Shown: positions 49,923 through 57,443, counted from the first letter of the stretch. The stretch: 64,000 nt of DNA from Haloechinothrix aidingensis (GCF_013450155.1 NZ_JACCKD010000004.1:124001-188000), one strand, 5' to 3'. Made by a program: numbers and translations. The notes: a model not told the origin generated them from the sequence alone.

Positions 49923-50455
49923 GGAGCACCACCGCCCCCCTCCTCGAGGCGGATGCGCGTGCGGTCCCATGATTCACACGCCCGGCGGTGCTCCTCCTGC
50001 AGATCCTGGAAACGCTGCCGCAGCGCGTCGAGCTCGTCGCGCTGGGCCTGCACGAGGTGCGCGACGTGCGTCCACGCCACGGTGTGGTTGATCTGGCCCG
50101 TGTCGACCCCAACCGTGCGGGCGATGCGCATGAGCGTGTCGCCGAGCAGCTTGTTCTCATGCTGCGCGATAGCGAGCCGGGTGAGCCGCTCGGTCACGGT
50201 CTTGCTGGTTTCGCCGTGCACCTCGCCACCGGGGTGGTAGTGCGGCCCGAAGTTGGGTTGCGGGTTGTCGCCGACGCAGTAGCACAGCTGGTCTTGCGCC
50301 GGGTGGTCCGGCTCGGGCGGTGTGTCGAGCAGGCCAGCTTCGTCAAGCGCGCGGGCGAGCCGCCGGTACGGACCGCGCTTGTCGACACCAGTGGGCTCGC
50401 CGTCAGCGCGCCACATGGCCCATGTCGCCTGCTCGACCACGTCTCGGTCAGTCAT
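49919..50455 (-). CDS. Unknown early protein, 178 aa
   Basis: An alpha-helical start (DVVEQATWAMWRADGEP), a central His/Pro/Gly loop region (CYCVGDNPQPNFGPHYHPGG) and a C-terminal coiled coil (LVQAQRDELDALRQRFQDL). Overlaps both neighbours by 4 bp. No family recognised. Confidence 0.6.
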   Translation of the reverse strand: MTDRDVVEQATWAMWRADGEPTGVDKRGPYRRLARALDEAGLLDTPPEPDHPAQDQLCYCVGDNPQPNFGPHYHPGGEVHGETSKTVTERLTRLAIAQHENKLLGDTLMRIARTVGVDTGQINHTVAWTHVAHLVQAQRDELDALRQRFQDLQEEHRRACESWDRTRIRLEEGGGGAP

Positions 50456-50601
50456 CGGTCACCTCCCCCGAGGCAGCCCTGGCACAGGGTCTGGCCGTCG
50501 TGCTCGTCGAACATCGCTTCCGCGGCTTCCTCGGTGCTGAGGCCGAGTTCTTCGATCGGCAGGTCGCTGACGGTCACTCCGCAGCGCTCGCATTCACTCA
50601 T
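50452..50601 (-). CDS. CxxC mini-protein, 49 aa
   Basis: From ATG 50601 with gaggag upstream. CERCGVTVSDLPIEEL and CQGCLGGG frame an acidic helix, a classic four-cysteine zinc clip. Function unknown. Confidence 0.65.
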   Translation of the reverse strand: MSECERCGVTVSDLPIEELGLSTEEAAEAMFDEHDGQTLCQGCLGGGDR

Positions 50602-50662
50602 CGGTGTCTCCTCGCCTGGCACGGATAGCGGCACGGGCCCGGCCGGTGTGCGTCTTGGTCAC
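50594..50662 (-). CDS. Basic 22-aa peptide ORF
   Basis: GTG 50662 overlaps the upstream stop as GTGA. Its own stop overlaps the next start. Arg-rich (GRARAAIRARRGD). It may serve only to couple translation between neighbours. Confidence 0.3.
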   Translation of the reverse strand: MTKTHTGRARAAIRARRGDTDE

Positions 50663-50904
50663 GGAGCACCACCGCCCGACGTGCTGGTGTGCTGCCGCAT
50701 CGTGTGCCCCGGCCGCGGCCCGCAGTCCGGGCAGTACCAGCGGCGGTCACGGCCGACGAATAGCCGCCACCCGCGCGACTCGGCGACATCGGTGTAGTAG
50801 TCCCTCCCCTCCAGCCTGGGGATCTCGACGCCCTCTATCCGCTCGTCGCAGCGCGGAGAGTCGCAGGCAACGCCCTTGCAGTAGTCCGTGTACAACTCAC
50901 CCAT
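50659..50904 (-). CDS. Zinc-ribbon protein, 81 aa
   Basis: CKGVACDSPRCDE and YCPDCGPRPGH give the two halves of a ribbon, with a beta strand between (RGWRLFVGRDRRWYC). ATG 50904 is preferred; ATG 50916 is four codons upstream. Function unknown. Confidence 0.65.
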   Translation of the reverse strand: MGELYTDYCKGVACDSPRCDERIEGVEIPRLEGRDYYTDVAESRGWRLFVGRDRRWYCPDCGPRPGHTMRQHTSTSGGGAP

Positions 50905-51097
50905 CGCGCATCGCATCCTTCTCCCACTTGGCCGCGACGTACCGCAGCACTTCCGCCGCCTCGGCTTTGCTTATCCCCTGCGCGTTGGCCTCGATGACGA
51001 CCCCGTCCCCGTTCTCCTTCGGACGGACGATCACCGCCGCCAGAGCTTCCCGACCATCGACGAACACCATTCCGCTCGCGTCGCCCCTGTCACTCAT
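50897..51097 (-). CDS. Unknown 66-aa protein
   Basis: A beta hairpin (AAVIVRPKENGDGVVIEANA) and a helix (GISKAEAAEVLRYVAAKWEK). This compact alpha/beta unit occurs in other actinophage early operons. Overlaps both neighbours. Confidence 0.6.
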   Translation of the reverse strand: MSDRGDASGMVFVDGREALAAVIVRPKENGDGVVIEANAQGISKAEAAEVLRYVAAKWEKDAMRDG

Positions 51098-51665
51098 CGC
51101 GCACCGCCGAGGCAGGAGCGGGGAGGGCCGCGATCGCGCGCAGGCACGCGGCGGTGGCGCGGGCGTCGCCGAGCGCCGTGTGTGGCGCGTCGTTCTGGAC
51201 GCCGAGTAGCCCGCATACGCGGGACATGCTCGGTAGCTCGCTAATTGGTATGCCGAGGGTGCCGGCGGCGTAGGCGGCGAGGTCGGCGAGCCGGTGGTGC
51301 CACGGCTCCAGCGGGGTACATCCGGTGCGGTTGAACAGGATGCGCAGCATGTCGGCGTCGAACGCCGGAGACGCGCCGGCCAGTACCGCGCCGCCGAGCC
51401 GCTCGTGTAGGTCCTTGGCCGCGATCAGCGCGGCGTGGTCGGTGGGCGCGTCAGCGAGCCGCTGGTAGTACCCGTTGATCTCCAAGGCCTCGGGCTGGGC
51501 GCGGGATATGTCCTGCCGCGTGTGCCACGGGATCCACGCGTTCTCCTGCCCCGTGGCGAGGTCGACCCACGCCACCTCGATAGGCACATGCCGGGCACGG
51601 TCGAGCCCGGTTGTCTCGGTGTCGACCACGATCACAGGTCGCTCGGTAGATGCCTCGTTGCTCAT
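51090..51665 (-). CDS. DnaQ-like 3'-5' exonuclease
   Basis: A 191-aa DEDDh exonuclease. Exo I is VDTETTG (Asp15, Glu17), Exo II lies in ASPAFDADML, and Exo III is HTALGDARA with His and Asp. It degrades or proofreads DNA/RNA 3' ends. No phage DNA polymerase is seen, so it may process ends, degrade host nucleic acid or assist host Pol III. Confidence 0.88.
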   Translation of the reverse strand: MSNEASTERPVIVVDTETTGLDRARHVPIEVAWVDLATGQENAWIPWHTRQDISRAQPEALEINGYYQRLADAPTDHAALIAAKDLHERLGGAVLAGASPAFDADMLRILFNRTGCTPLEPWHHRLADLAAYAAGTLGIPISELPSMSRVCGLLGVQNDAPHTALGDARATAACLRAIAALPAPASAVRDE

Positions 51666-51877
51666 CGGTCGTCTCCTCTCCGGCGCTGCTCGCCGTCAGC
51701 TAGCTGGTCGAGCCACGCCGCCGGATCGCGCTCGTCCTCGGTACGGTGATCGATCACGTCGCGCCCGTCGGCGCGGTCGTCGAGGATCGGCCGGACGTAC
51801 TTGTGCCACAGCAGCAGCCCGGCGAGTCCGGCCAACATGACCAGGACGGCGCCGAACAGCACGTAGAGCGAGGTCAT
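51662..51877 (-). CDS. Single-TM protein, 71 aa
   Basis: An N-terminal helix (LYVLFGAVLVMLAGLAGLLL) followed by a charged cytoplasmic tail with many Asp/Arg. Overlaps neighbours by 4 bp. Function unknown. Confidence 0.6.
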   Translation of the reverse strand: MTSLYVLFGAVLVMLAGLAGLLLWHKYVRPILDDRADGRDVIDHRTEDERDPAAWLDQLADGEQRRRGDDR

Positions 51878-52431
51878 GTCGCATCACCCCTTGCGCGCTC
51901 GGCCGCCTGGCGTAGATGTGCCGCGTGCCGCACGGCGTCGAGCTGCTCGGCGTCGGGCGCCACCCCGATGGCCTCGTGTAGGGCGGCGATGTAGGTGCGT
52001 AGCTGACTCACCGTTCCTTGCGCCTCGACCTGGATGCGTCGCGCCTCGTCGAACTCGTCGATGAGCCGCTCGACGACGTCGTGCGCGTCCTCGTCGCCAG
52101 CTCCGAGCCGGCGGCACACCGCCTGGCGCTCGCGGTGCAGTCGCTGCGCATCCTCGATAACCCGCTCGTCGTCGGCGTAGTCCACGAATCCGAGCGACTC
52201 CCGCACCGCCGACAACACGGCGGTTGTGGCGACGTGCATGTCCACGGCACGATCTCGTTGTGCGCGTGCCGCATCCCGCTCGGCGACGAGTCGGCCCACG
52301 TCGTTGTGCATGTCGCTGACGACGTCCTCGACGTCCGGGTCCGCGTCGGTGAGTCCGAGCTCACGGCGCATGCGGGCGATCGCCGCGACCGCAGCGTCCG
52401 CCGCGGCCTTGTACCGTTCTACGTCGGTCAT
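51874..52431 (-). CDS. Helical early protein, 185 aa
   Basis: Nearly all helical and highly charged (YKAAADAAVAAIARMRRELG, then RLVAERDAARAQRDRAVDMH). A possible coiled-coil dimer. No catalytic motif or family recognised. Confidence 0.6.
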   Translation of the reverse strand: MTDVERYKAAADAAVAAIARMRRELGLTDADPDVEDVVSDMHNDVGRLVAERDAARAQRDRAVDMHVATTAVLSAVRESLGFVDYADDERVIEDAQRLHRERQAVCRRLGAGDEDAHDVVERLIDEFDEARRIQVEAQGTVSQLRTYIAALHEAIGVAPDAEQLDAVRHAAHLRQAAERARGDAT

Positions 52432-52637
52432 GCGGTGACCTCCTCGCTGATAACGCGCACCAGGTGCTCGGCCACGACGAGCGGTAGCGCGAACTGGTCG
52501 GTGGCGATCCAGACGATCCGCCGGTCGCGGGCGGTGTCGGTGTGCGTCACTCGGCCCGTGTAGAGGCCGACGAGCCGTTTGCCGACGTACACGTCGGGCC
52601 GCACCTGCACGCGGTGTCCTCTCTGTACGGTCACCAT
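52428..52637 (-). CDS. Small beta-barrel-like protein, 69 aa
   Basis: From ATG 52637. VQRGHRVQVRPDVYVGKRLVG and GRVTHTDTARDRRIVWIATD look like a KOW/SH3-type small barrel. Function unknown. Confidence 0.55.
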   Translation of the reverse strand: MVTVQRGHRVQVRPDVYVGKRLVGLYTGRVTHTDTARDRRIVWIATDQFALPLVVAEHLVRVISEEVTA

Positions 52638-52792
52638 GGCCACACCTGCCCGATGAGTTCGGCGAGCTTCCATGAGGCGTCGGTGATCGCTGCGATCGCG
52701 ATCACGATGACGGTGAGGATGCAGCCGCCGGTGATCGCGGCGACCTGGATGTCCTCGACGGTGTCGCCGGCGGTGCGGGGTGGGCTACCCAT
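52631..52792 (-). CDS. Small membrane protein, 53 aa
   Basis: ATG 52792 to TGA 52631. A hydrophobic helix (AAITGGCILTVIVIAIAAIT) lies mid-protein, between a polar start and an amphipathic end. It overlaps both neighbouring genes. Too short for routine detection. Confidence 0.5.
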   Translation of the reverse strand: MGSPPRTAGDTVEDIQVAAITGGCILTVIVIAIAAITDASWKLAELIGQVWPW

Positions 52793-53075
52793 CGCCGACC
52801 GCCCCCCTCGGTATGACGGTCGGCGATGGGCTGTCAGTGGATACCTCGACGACCGGCGAGCCTGGGATGGGCTCGGCCTCGGGCTCGGCGGCTGTCGTCG
52901 CGCCGGCCAGCAGGTGCAGCCCGATCGCAGTGAGCACCGCAGCCACCGCCAGCAGCGCCGCGCGGACGAGGCTCACCGAACAGCCTGCGCCGTCGTCGGC
53001 CGGTGACCGCCCGTCGACGCGGTCCGTCATCCGACCGAGCCGGCGGCCCGGCGCCCTGCGATGTCGGCCACCCAT
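52785..53075 (-). CDS. Single-TM protein, 96 aa
   Basis: An Arg-rich N-terminus, a helix (LVRAALLAVAAVLTAIGLHLL) and a Pro/Ser/Glu-rich tail outside. ATG 53075 overlaps the upstream stop (TGATG). ATG 53030 is an alternative start. Function unknown. Confidence 0.55.
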   Translation of the reverse strand: MGGRHRRAPGRRLGRMTDRVDGRSPADDGAGCSVSLVRAALLAVAAVLTAIGLHLLAGATTAAEPEAEPIPGSPVVEVSTDSPSPTVIPRGAVGDG

Positions 53076-53365
53076 CAGTCATCACCTCCATCACGCGGCT
53101 CGGGCAGCGCCCGGTCGCGGTAACCGCACATCCACGCCTCATGCAGGAGCGGCTGCGTGGCCGCGTCGTACGGCGGCACACCGGCGGCGTCGTACCCGGC
53201 GAGGTCGCGGTCGTCGGCACCTTCAGCCCACGCGCGATACTGCTCGGGCGGCCGGCGCAGCTCACCGAGGTCGGTGATTGGCTCGCTGAACGTCCCCGCC
53301 GTCGTCTCGCCAACGTTCCTGCGTTGTCCGGTACTCTGTTGCGTGTCCACGGATCGGACCTCCAT
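53075..53365 (-). CDS. First gene of the early operon, 96 aa
   Basis: A polar protein (ELRRPPEQYRAWAEGADDRD) with a C-terminal helical segment (LLHEAWMCGYRDRAL). It heads the leftward early operon, so the promoter lies in the 87-bp gap to the divergent gene at 53453. No family recognised. Confidence 0.55.
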   Translation of the reverse strand: MEVRSVDTQQSTGQRRNVGETTAGTFSEPITDLGELRRPPEQYRAWAEGADDRDLAGYDAAGVPPYDAATQPLLHEAWMCGYRDRALPEPRDGGDD

Positions 53366-53452
53366 TTCTGTCCGTGGGCGTCGCGCCTCGGTGATGCAGC
53401 ACCGGGGCGCTTCTACTTGTGATCGATTCCAAGGCAGTGCTTGGATGCCGGA

Positions 53453-53911
53453 ATGGACATAGCTGGGTTCGTGGTGTCGCTCGCCGCTCTACTGATCTCG
53501 GCTGGCGCGCTCTGGTACTCGCGAGGACAGAAGCTCGCAGCGGACCGTTCGGCTAGGGCTGCAGAAGAATCGGCTACCGCGGCTGCTGAAACCGCGGACA
53601 TCGACAAGGCGAGACGCGCGGAGGAACTGGACAATGCCGAACGCAACCGGGTCGTCTGGCGCCTCGAGCACACGGGCGATATGTGGTATCGGCTCATCAA
53701 CTGCGGAACCGAATCTGCGTACGGGGTGCAGATCGACGCAGGGGAATTGATTGTGGAAGAAGCTGGCCCCTTCGGCGAGATAGCATCAGACGGCGCCGAA
53801 CCTCTTCTGCTTGCGCGCTCGTGGGCCAGCAACGCAGATCGAATCGTCGTCACGTGGCATCACCAACCCGACCTGAGCGATGAGCCGCGGTATCGCGAAC
53901 TGCTTGTCTAG
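53453..53911 (+). CDS. Membrane-anchored protein, 152 aa
   Basis: An N-terminal helix (DIAGFVVSLAALLISAGALWY), a helical linker (SARAAEESATAAAETADIDK) and a C-terminal all-beta domain (VWRLEHTGDMWYRLINCGTE). This architecture is widespread in actinomycetes and their phages without known function. Divergent from the early operon and located by the immunity genes, so likely expressed in lysogens. Confidence 0.7.
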   Translation: MDIAGFVVSLAALLISAGALWYSRGQKLAADRSARAAEESATAAAETADIDKARRAEELDNAERNRVVWRLEHTGDMWYRLINCGTESAYGVQIDAGELIVEEAGPFGEIASDGAEPLLLARSWASNADRIVVTWHHQPDLSDEPRYRELLV

Positions 53912-54047
53912 CGGCTTCGACACGAGTGAGTGCGGATTCGGCTGACGGTTGGTGCTGTCGGGTATGCCGCGCATAGTGCACAGTGCCCAGCGCAAGTAAC
54001 GTGGTCAGTAGTGACATGGTCCAAATTGCGGCCTCGGTCAAGATCAT
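53850..54047 (-). CDS. Small membrane protein, 65 aa
   Basis: An N-terminal helix (EAAIWTMSLLTTLLALGTV) followed by a basic helix (SALTRVEAARQAVRDTAAHR). It overlaps the 3' end of the plus-strand gene by 62 bp but follows the preceding minus-strand ORF by only 21 bp. Coding potential is moderate. Confidence 0.4.
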   Translation of the reverse strand: MILTEAAIWTMSLLTTLLALGTVHYARHTRQHQPSAESALTRVEAARQAVRDTAAHRSGRVGDAT

Positions 54048-54068
54048 TGGCGTGACTTCCCTTCTGGT

Positions 54069-54275
54069 TCACGCAGCCGCGTCGGCACCCCGGCGGCGAC
54101 GCGGCTGCGTGCGCTTGACCAGGTCCGGCTCGATCAGGCGCCGCAGCTCGGACCACACCTCAGGGCTGAACGGCGGGGCGTCCGCCACAATCTCGTCGAT
54201 GTAGGCGAAGTCGGCGTCGCTCAGTCGAGCTCGGCGAGATTCCAGATCTCCCCGTACCCGCGACAGTTCGGGCAC
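54069..54275 (-). CDS. Small actinomycete mobile-element protein, 68 aa
   Basis: The C-terminal half (YIDEIVADAPPFSPEVWSELRRLI) carries the APP(L/F)(T/S)P segment seen in short proteins beside integrases of actinomycete elements. The start is uncertain; GTG 54275 overlaps the zinc-finger gene in another frame. A role as recombination directionality factor is conceivable but has no direct support. Confidence 0.5.
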   Translation of the reverse strand: MPELSRVRGDLESRRARLSDADFAYIDEIVADAPPFSPEVWSELRRLIEPDLVKRTQPRRRRGADAAA

Positions 54276-54388
54276 GTCGTCTCCGGTTCGCGCCTGTCCT
54301 TCTTGCCCCTGGGAACCCTCCCCCTGCCCTGGCACATGTCGCACCGTTGGCTCCTGCGCTTGGGGCCTTTCTTGCTGGTCGGCGACAT
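54221..54388 (-). CDS. DnaJ-type zinc-finger mini-protein
   Basis: A 55-aa protein. CDMCQGRGRVP and CPNCRGYGEIW reproduce the paired CxxCxGxG repeats of DnaJ zinc fingers. ATG 54388 overlaps the stop of the upstream HTH gene as ATGA. It lies in a frame hidden under another ORF. Confidence 0.7.
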   Translation of the reverse strand: MSPTSKKGPKRRSQRCDMCQGRGRVPRGKKDRREPETTCPNCRGYGEIWNLAELD

Positions 54389-54624
54389 CACGCGGCCTCA
54401 TCGCGATCACCTTCATCGAGCAGGAGTGAGGACGGATCGACCTCAAGGAGCTTGCAGAGCCGCTTGAAATGGCGTCCGAGCGGCTGCCGACTGGGGTCGG
54501 TGCTCTCCCAGTGCGCGATGGCCGAGCGGTTGAGCTCGAGCCGCTTGGCGATGGACTCCTGGGTGTACCCCGCTAGCTCGCGGGCCTGTCGGAGCTTGTC
54601 GCCATCGACCTTGGCTGTCCTCAT
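54388..54624 (-). CDS. Cro/CI-type HTH regulator
   Basis: A 78-aa XRE protein (KLRQARELAGYTQESIAKRLEL, then IAHWES), with no C-terminal oligomerisation domain, so Cro- or excision-regulator-like. It is divergent from the HTH gene at 54772 across the operator region. Position fits the lysis-lysogeny switch. Confidence 0.88.
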   Translation of the reverse strand: MRTAKVDGDKLRQARELAGYTQESIAKRLELNRSAIAHWESTDPSRQPLGRHFKRLCKLLEVDPSSLLLDEGDRDEAA

Positions 54625-54638
54625 GGATACTCACGTTA

Positions 54639-54769
54639 GATAACGTTTCATCACGTGTCAACGGCTTAACCAGGGATAACGTGACTAAACGTTAGCTGTA
54701 ACGCGATCATCAGCTAGAACGATGAAAATATTAGCCTTGCCTAAGCTAGACAGCTAACGTTTAGTCACG
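54639..54769. promoter_or_regulatory. Immunity operators, three related sites
   Basis: Between the divergent HTH genes, a 19-bp element occurs as a perfect inverted pair. These are cgtgactaaacgttagctg at 54680-54698 and its exact reverse complement at 54751-54769. A diverged copy (gataacgtttcatcacgtg) lies at 54639-54657. Each contains the near-palindrome ctaaacgttag. The right site ends 2 bp before ATG 54772, so binding there would block that gene's start. The region is AT-rich relative to the rest. Confidence 0.75.
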
Positions 54770-54771
54770 CG

Positions 54772-55203
54772 ATGATTGAGCCCATGGCGTACGACGAGGG
54801 CACGCTCGGCTGGTGGATGGACCAGCGCCGAGGGGAACTTGAGCTGACCTGGGACCAGGTCGCCGAGCGCGCACGACTATCTACTCAGACCCTGTACGAG
54901 GCCGCTGCAGGCAAGCGGAACCTCCGCACCGTCAACCGACGCAAGGTAGAACGTGCACTCCGCTGGGATACCCGCAGCATCGACGCCATCCTCCGCGGCG
55001 GCGTACCGGTTCCGGCAGATCCTGATCTTGATGACGACGAGATGATCCCCCGCGACAAGACGGAAGAGATGATCGTGACCCACGAGTCATCGACGCGCGC
55101 ACAGAAGCTGCGGGCACTGCGGGACTACCGTCGCCAGGTTGCCGCTGCGAAGAAGGCGTTACAGGAACGCTCAAATAACCCACCGAAAGAGCAATCTGGG
55201 TAA
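54772..55203 (+). CDS. Immunity repressor candidate (HTH)
   Basis: A 143-aa protein. An N-terminal HTH (LELTWDQVAERARLSTQTLYEA, then VNRRKVERALRW) precedes an acidic linker and a C-terminal helical, basic segment (ALRDYRRQVAAAKKALQERS). ATG 54772 leaves no room for a ribosome site because the operator ends at 54769. Either the mRNA is leaderless or ATG 54784 is used. Best candidate for the maintenance repressor. Confidence 0.75.
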   Translation: MIEPMAYDEGTLGWWMDQRRGELELTWDQVAERARLSTQTLYEAAAGKRNLRTVNRRKVERALRWDTRSIDAILRGGVPVPADPDLDDDEMIPRDKTEEMIVTHESSTRAQKLRALRDYRRQVAAAKKALQERSNNPPKEQSG

Positions 55204-55257
55204 CGGATCAGTTGCAGTGCGTGCATTTCGCCTGGTTGAGCCATTAGGTCTGGAGAA

Positions 55258-55950
55258 ATGCACGTTGCCCTGATCGTGGGGCTCGTGGCGATCGCAGGGG
55301 TATTCGGGGGCGCATACTACCTTCGCAGACGCGCACGAGCTGCCCGAGAACTCAATGACATCGTTGAACGCGGTCTGCGAGAGCGGCACTATCTAAGGCC
55401 GTATCGGCATCCTCACCTGCAAGCCGTGCGATTCAACGAGACCAGCCACCGCCGCCGTTGGGAGCGCGGCGTGGTGCGGTCGGTGCATTCGGCAGCCGTT
55501 CTCGCGACGTGCAGCGGCCTCATCGCAGCCGGGCTGGTGTACACAACGCCAGACAGGGACACCAACGAGCCGCCGGAGGCTGACGAACGACGCGAGCCGC
55601 GGCTGACAATCACTGCCACCACAAGCAGCACCACCGCGCGGCCACAGACACCGCCACAGGGACAGGAGCCGAGGACCACCCAACCGTCGCCAGCCCCGAC
55701 GACGCAGGACACCGAGCAAAGGTCACGGCAGCCTGAACCAGAGCCGGAACCTGTCGAGGAGACGCCTCCGGGCGAACCATCGTCGAATGAGCAAGTTGAA
55801 GAGTCGCCCGACTCGCAGACAGAGAACCCACCAGACGAGACGAGCGAGGACGAAGATGACGGTCAACGCTCCGGACCGGGCAAAGCTCCAGTCGAAGTCA
55901 ACGTACCCGACCACGTCACAGGGGTGATCTATTTGATCCGCATACGCTAG
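55258..55950 (+). CDS. Membrane protein with Pro/Glu-rich domain
   Basis: A 230-aa protein with two transmembrane helices (residues about 3-20 and 80-95). A long Thr/Pro/Gln/Glu-rich disordered stretch follows (about 105-205), then a short C-terminal beta motif (PVEVNVPDHVTGVIYLI). Probably surface-exposed. It lies between repressor and integrase, a common place for lysogenic-conversion genes, and overlaps the convergent integrase by 4 bp. Function unknown. Confidence 0.65.
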   Translation: MHVALIVGLVAIAGVFGGAYYLRRRARAARELNDIVERGLRERHYLRPYRHPHLQAVRFNETSHRRRWERGVVRSVHSAAVLATCSGLIAAGLVYTTPDRDTNEPPEADERREPRLTITATTSSTTARPQTPPQGQEPRTTQPSPAPTTQDTEQRSRQPEPEPEPVEETPPGEPSSNEQVEESPDSQTENPPDETSEDEDDGQRSGPGKAPVEVNVPDHVTGVIYLIRIR

Positions 55951-57410
55951 TGCCAGGTGAAGGTGATCCGACTCGGGTCCCACTTCTTCACGTCCGAGCC
56001 CGGGACCTTCGGCAGAATCCGTACCGTGCACACAGCTCGGATGGCCGCGCGCTTCTTGTGCAGTGGCCACCGGTCCCACAACTCACGGGGGCTATTCGCC
56101 TGCAACAGCTCCGTGACCTCCGACGAGACCGTTTTGGGGCGAAGCTGTTCGCGCAACTCGCGGATACGTGGCTGCAACTTCGCCTCGATCCTGGCTAGTG
56201 AATCCGGGCTGATGCTGCCGTCGGCCGCCTGATCGGCGAACGACTCCAGGCGAGCCTCGAGCGTACGCAGTTCATCAGCGAGCTGATACTCCTCGCCATT
56301 CTCGGGTGGGGCGAACAGCTGAGCGGCATCGGAGCGCTCGAACCTGCGCAGGATCGTTTCCTCGACGAACGCGTCCGACTTCGCCTGCTGCCGCGACACG
56401 TGGTAGCGGACACTGCAGATATATGACGGGCAGCCACGGTTTTTGATGCGGTGCATCCGCGCGTCGCACACCTGTCCGTCGTCGAACACGAATCCACATA
56501 GCGCGATTCCGACCAGTAGGTGCTTCGGCGTGTAGTCACGAGTCGTCCGGCGGGTCGGGTCGTTCAACTTCGCCACGAGCACCTCGTGGTCACGGTCGGC
56601 CACCAGGCGCGGCCAAGTGCCATCCGCAACGACTTGCCCGTGGTGCACGCGCTGGCTCGCGTAGTACGGGTCGATGGCGATGCGTCGAATCTGCGTGCGC
56701 ACCCACTTGTACTGCTGGTACTCCAGCCCGAGCCGTTCGCGGCGGAACATCTCTGGCGTCGGCACCTCGCGCCGGTTCAAATCATCCGCGATGCGGCTGG
56801 TCGGCTCACCCTCGAGGCAGCGCTGCACGATCTCGCGCACGATCCACGCCTCGTCTTCGTTGATCTCCTGACGGAGCAGCTCGCGAGTGTGCTCGTCGTA
56901 GACGCGCCGGTATCCGAACTTCCACTTTCCGTGCGGGTTACCTGCCACGGCTTTGGCATGCAGGTTGCGCTTGAGCCTCTTGCTGGTGACGCCTGACTCC
57001 CGCACCGCAAGCGCCGCAGTCAGGTCAAGGATGAACGCGTCGTCCGGGTCGTGGAGGTCGTGCAGCCGGCCACCGATACCCAGCTTGACCCCGGCCTCCT
57101 CGCATGCTGCGAACAACGCCGCGAATACGCGTCGGTCGCGCGAGGCGCGGCTGATCTCCCACACCAGCAGCGCGTCGATCTCGCCAGCCTCGATCGACTC
57201 CATTACGCGCGGCCACTCCTCGCGGTCGCGGCCTCGTCGATATCGGGAGGCGGACACGCCGTCATCACGGCGGTTGAAGACAGTGTGCCACCCCTCGCGG
57301 TCGGCCCATTGCTGGGTGGCGTTGAGCTGCGAATCGACCGAGAGCTCGTTCTGGTGGCTGGCGCGGGCGTAGTGCCCGACGCGAACCACCCCTTCCCGCG
57401 CTGTAGTCAC
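55947..57410 (-). CDS. int: Large serine integrase
   Basis: A 487-aa recombinase from GTG 57410. The resolvase catalytic domain has YARAS (Arg16, catalytic Ser18), SVDSQ and the SRASRDRR helix. A recombinase domain follows (about 165-270, GYRRVYDEHTRELLRQE). A zinc ribbon (CGF, then CDARMHRIKNRGCPSYIC) and a C-terminal coiled coil (LRTLEARLESFADQ) complete the phiC31/Bxb1-type layout. It starts 23 bp from the attR core, the normal place for such enzymes. It inserts the phage into comEC without host factors; excision needs a directionality factor not identified here. Confidence 0.96.
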   Translation of the reverse strand: MTTAREGVVRVGHYARASHQNELSVDSQLNATQQWADREGWHTVFNRRDDGVSASRYRRGRDREEWPRVMESIEAGEIDALLVWEISRASRDRRVFAALFAACEEAGVKLGIGGRLHDLHDPDDAFILDLTAALAVRESGVTSKRLKRNLHAKAVAGNPHGKWKFGYRRVYDEHTRELLRQEINEDEAWIVREIVQRCLEGEPTSRIADDLNRREVPTPEMFRRERLGLEYQQYKWVRTQIRRIAIDPYYASQRVHHGQVVADGTWPRLVADRDHEVLVAKLNDPTRRTTRDYTPKHLLVGIALCGFVFDDGQVCDARMHRIKNRGCPSYICSVRYHVSRQQAKSDAFVEETILRRFERSDAAQLFAPPENGEEYQLADELRTLEARLESFADQAADGSISPDSLARIEAKLQPRIRELREQLRPKTVSSEVTELLQANSPRELWDRWPLHKKRAAIRAVCTVRILPKVPGSDVKKWDPSRITFTWH

Positions 57411-57432
57411 ATCTGTATTCTAAACATTCATA

Positions 57433-57443
57433 CCGGAGACGGC
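57433..57443. repeat. attR core (11 bp)
   Basis: The second copy of ccggagacggc. To the left is phage (ctaaacattcata, 57420-57432); to the right is comEC (gaccaggtgc). On the minus strand the host frame reads HLVAVSG and then runs into phage codons Met-Asn-Val-stop (TAG at 57420-57422). Confidence 0.9.

Larger units (their letters stand above)
17190..57443. mobile_element. Complete-looking siphovirus prophage inserted in comEC
   Basis: About 40.2 kb is bounded by an 11-bp core duplication (ccggagacggc at 17190-17200 and 57433-57443), with a large serine integrase adjacent to the right end. All structural and packaging modules of an HK97-type siphovirus are present and intact: TerS/TerL, portal, protease, capsid, connectors, tube, frameshifted chaperones, tape measure, tail tip proteins, endolysin and holin. 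A repressor region with operators, an initiator with internal origin, WhiB, an antirepressor and cargo genes are also present. Joining the two outer flanks at the core restores the comEC frame exactly. No transposase or degraded structural gene is seen, so the prophage may be inducible. Confidence 0.95.
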
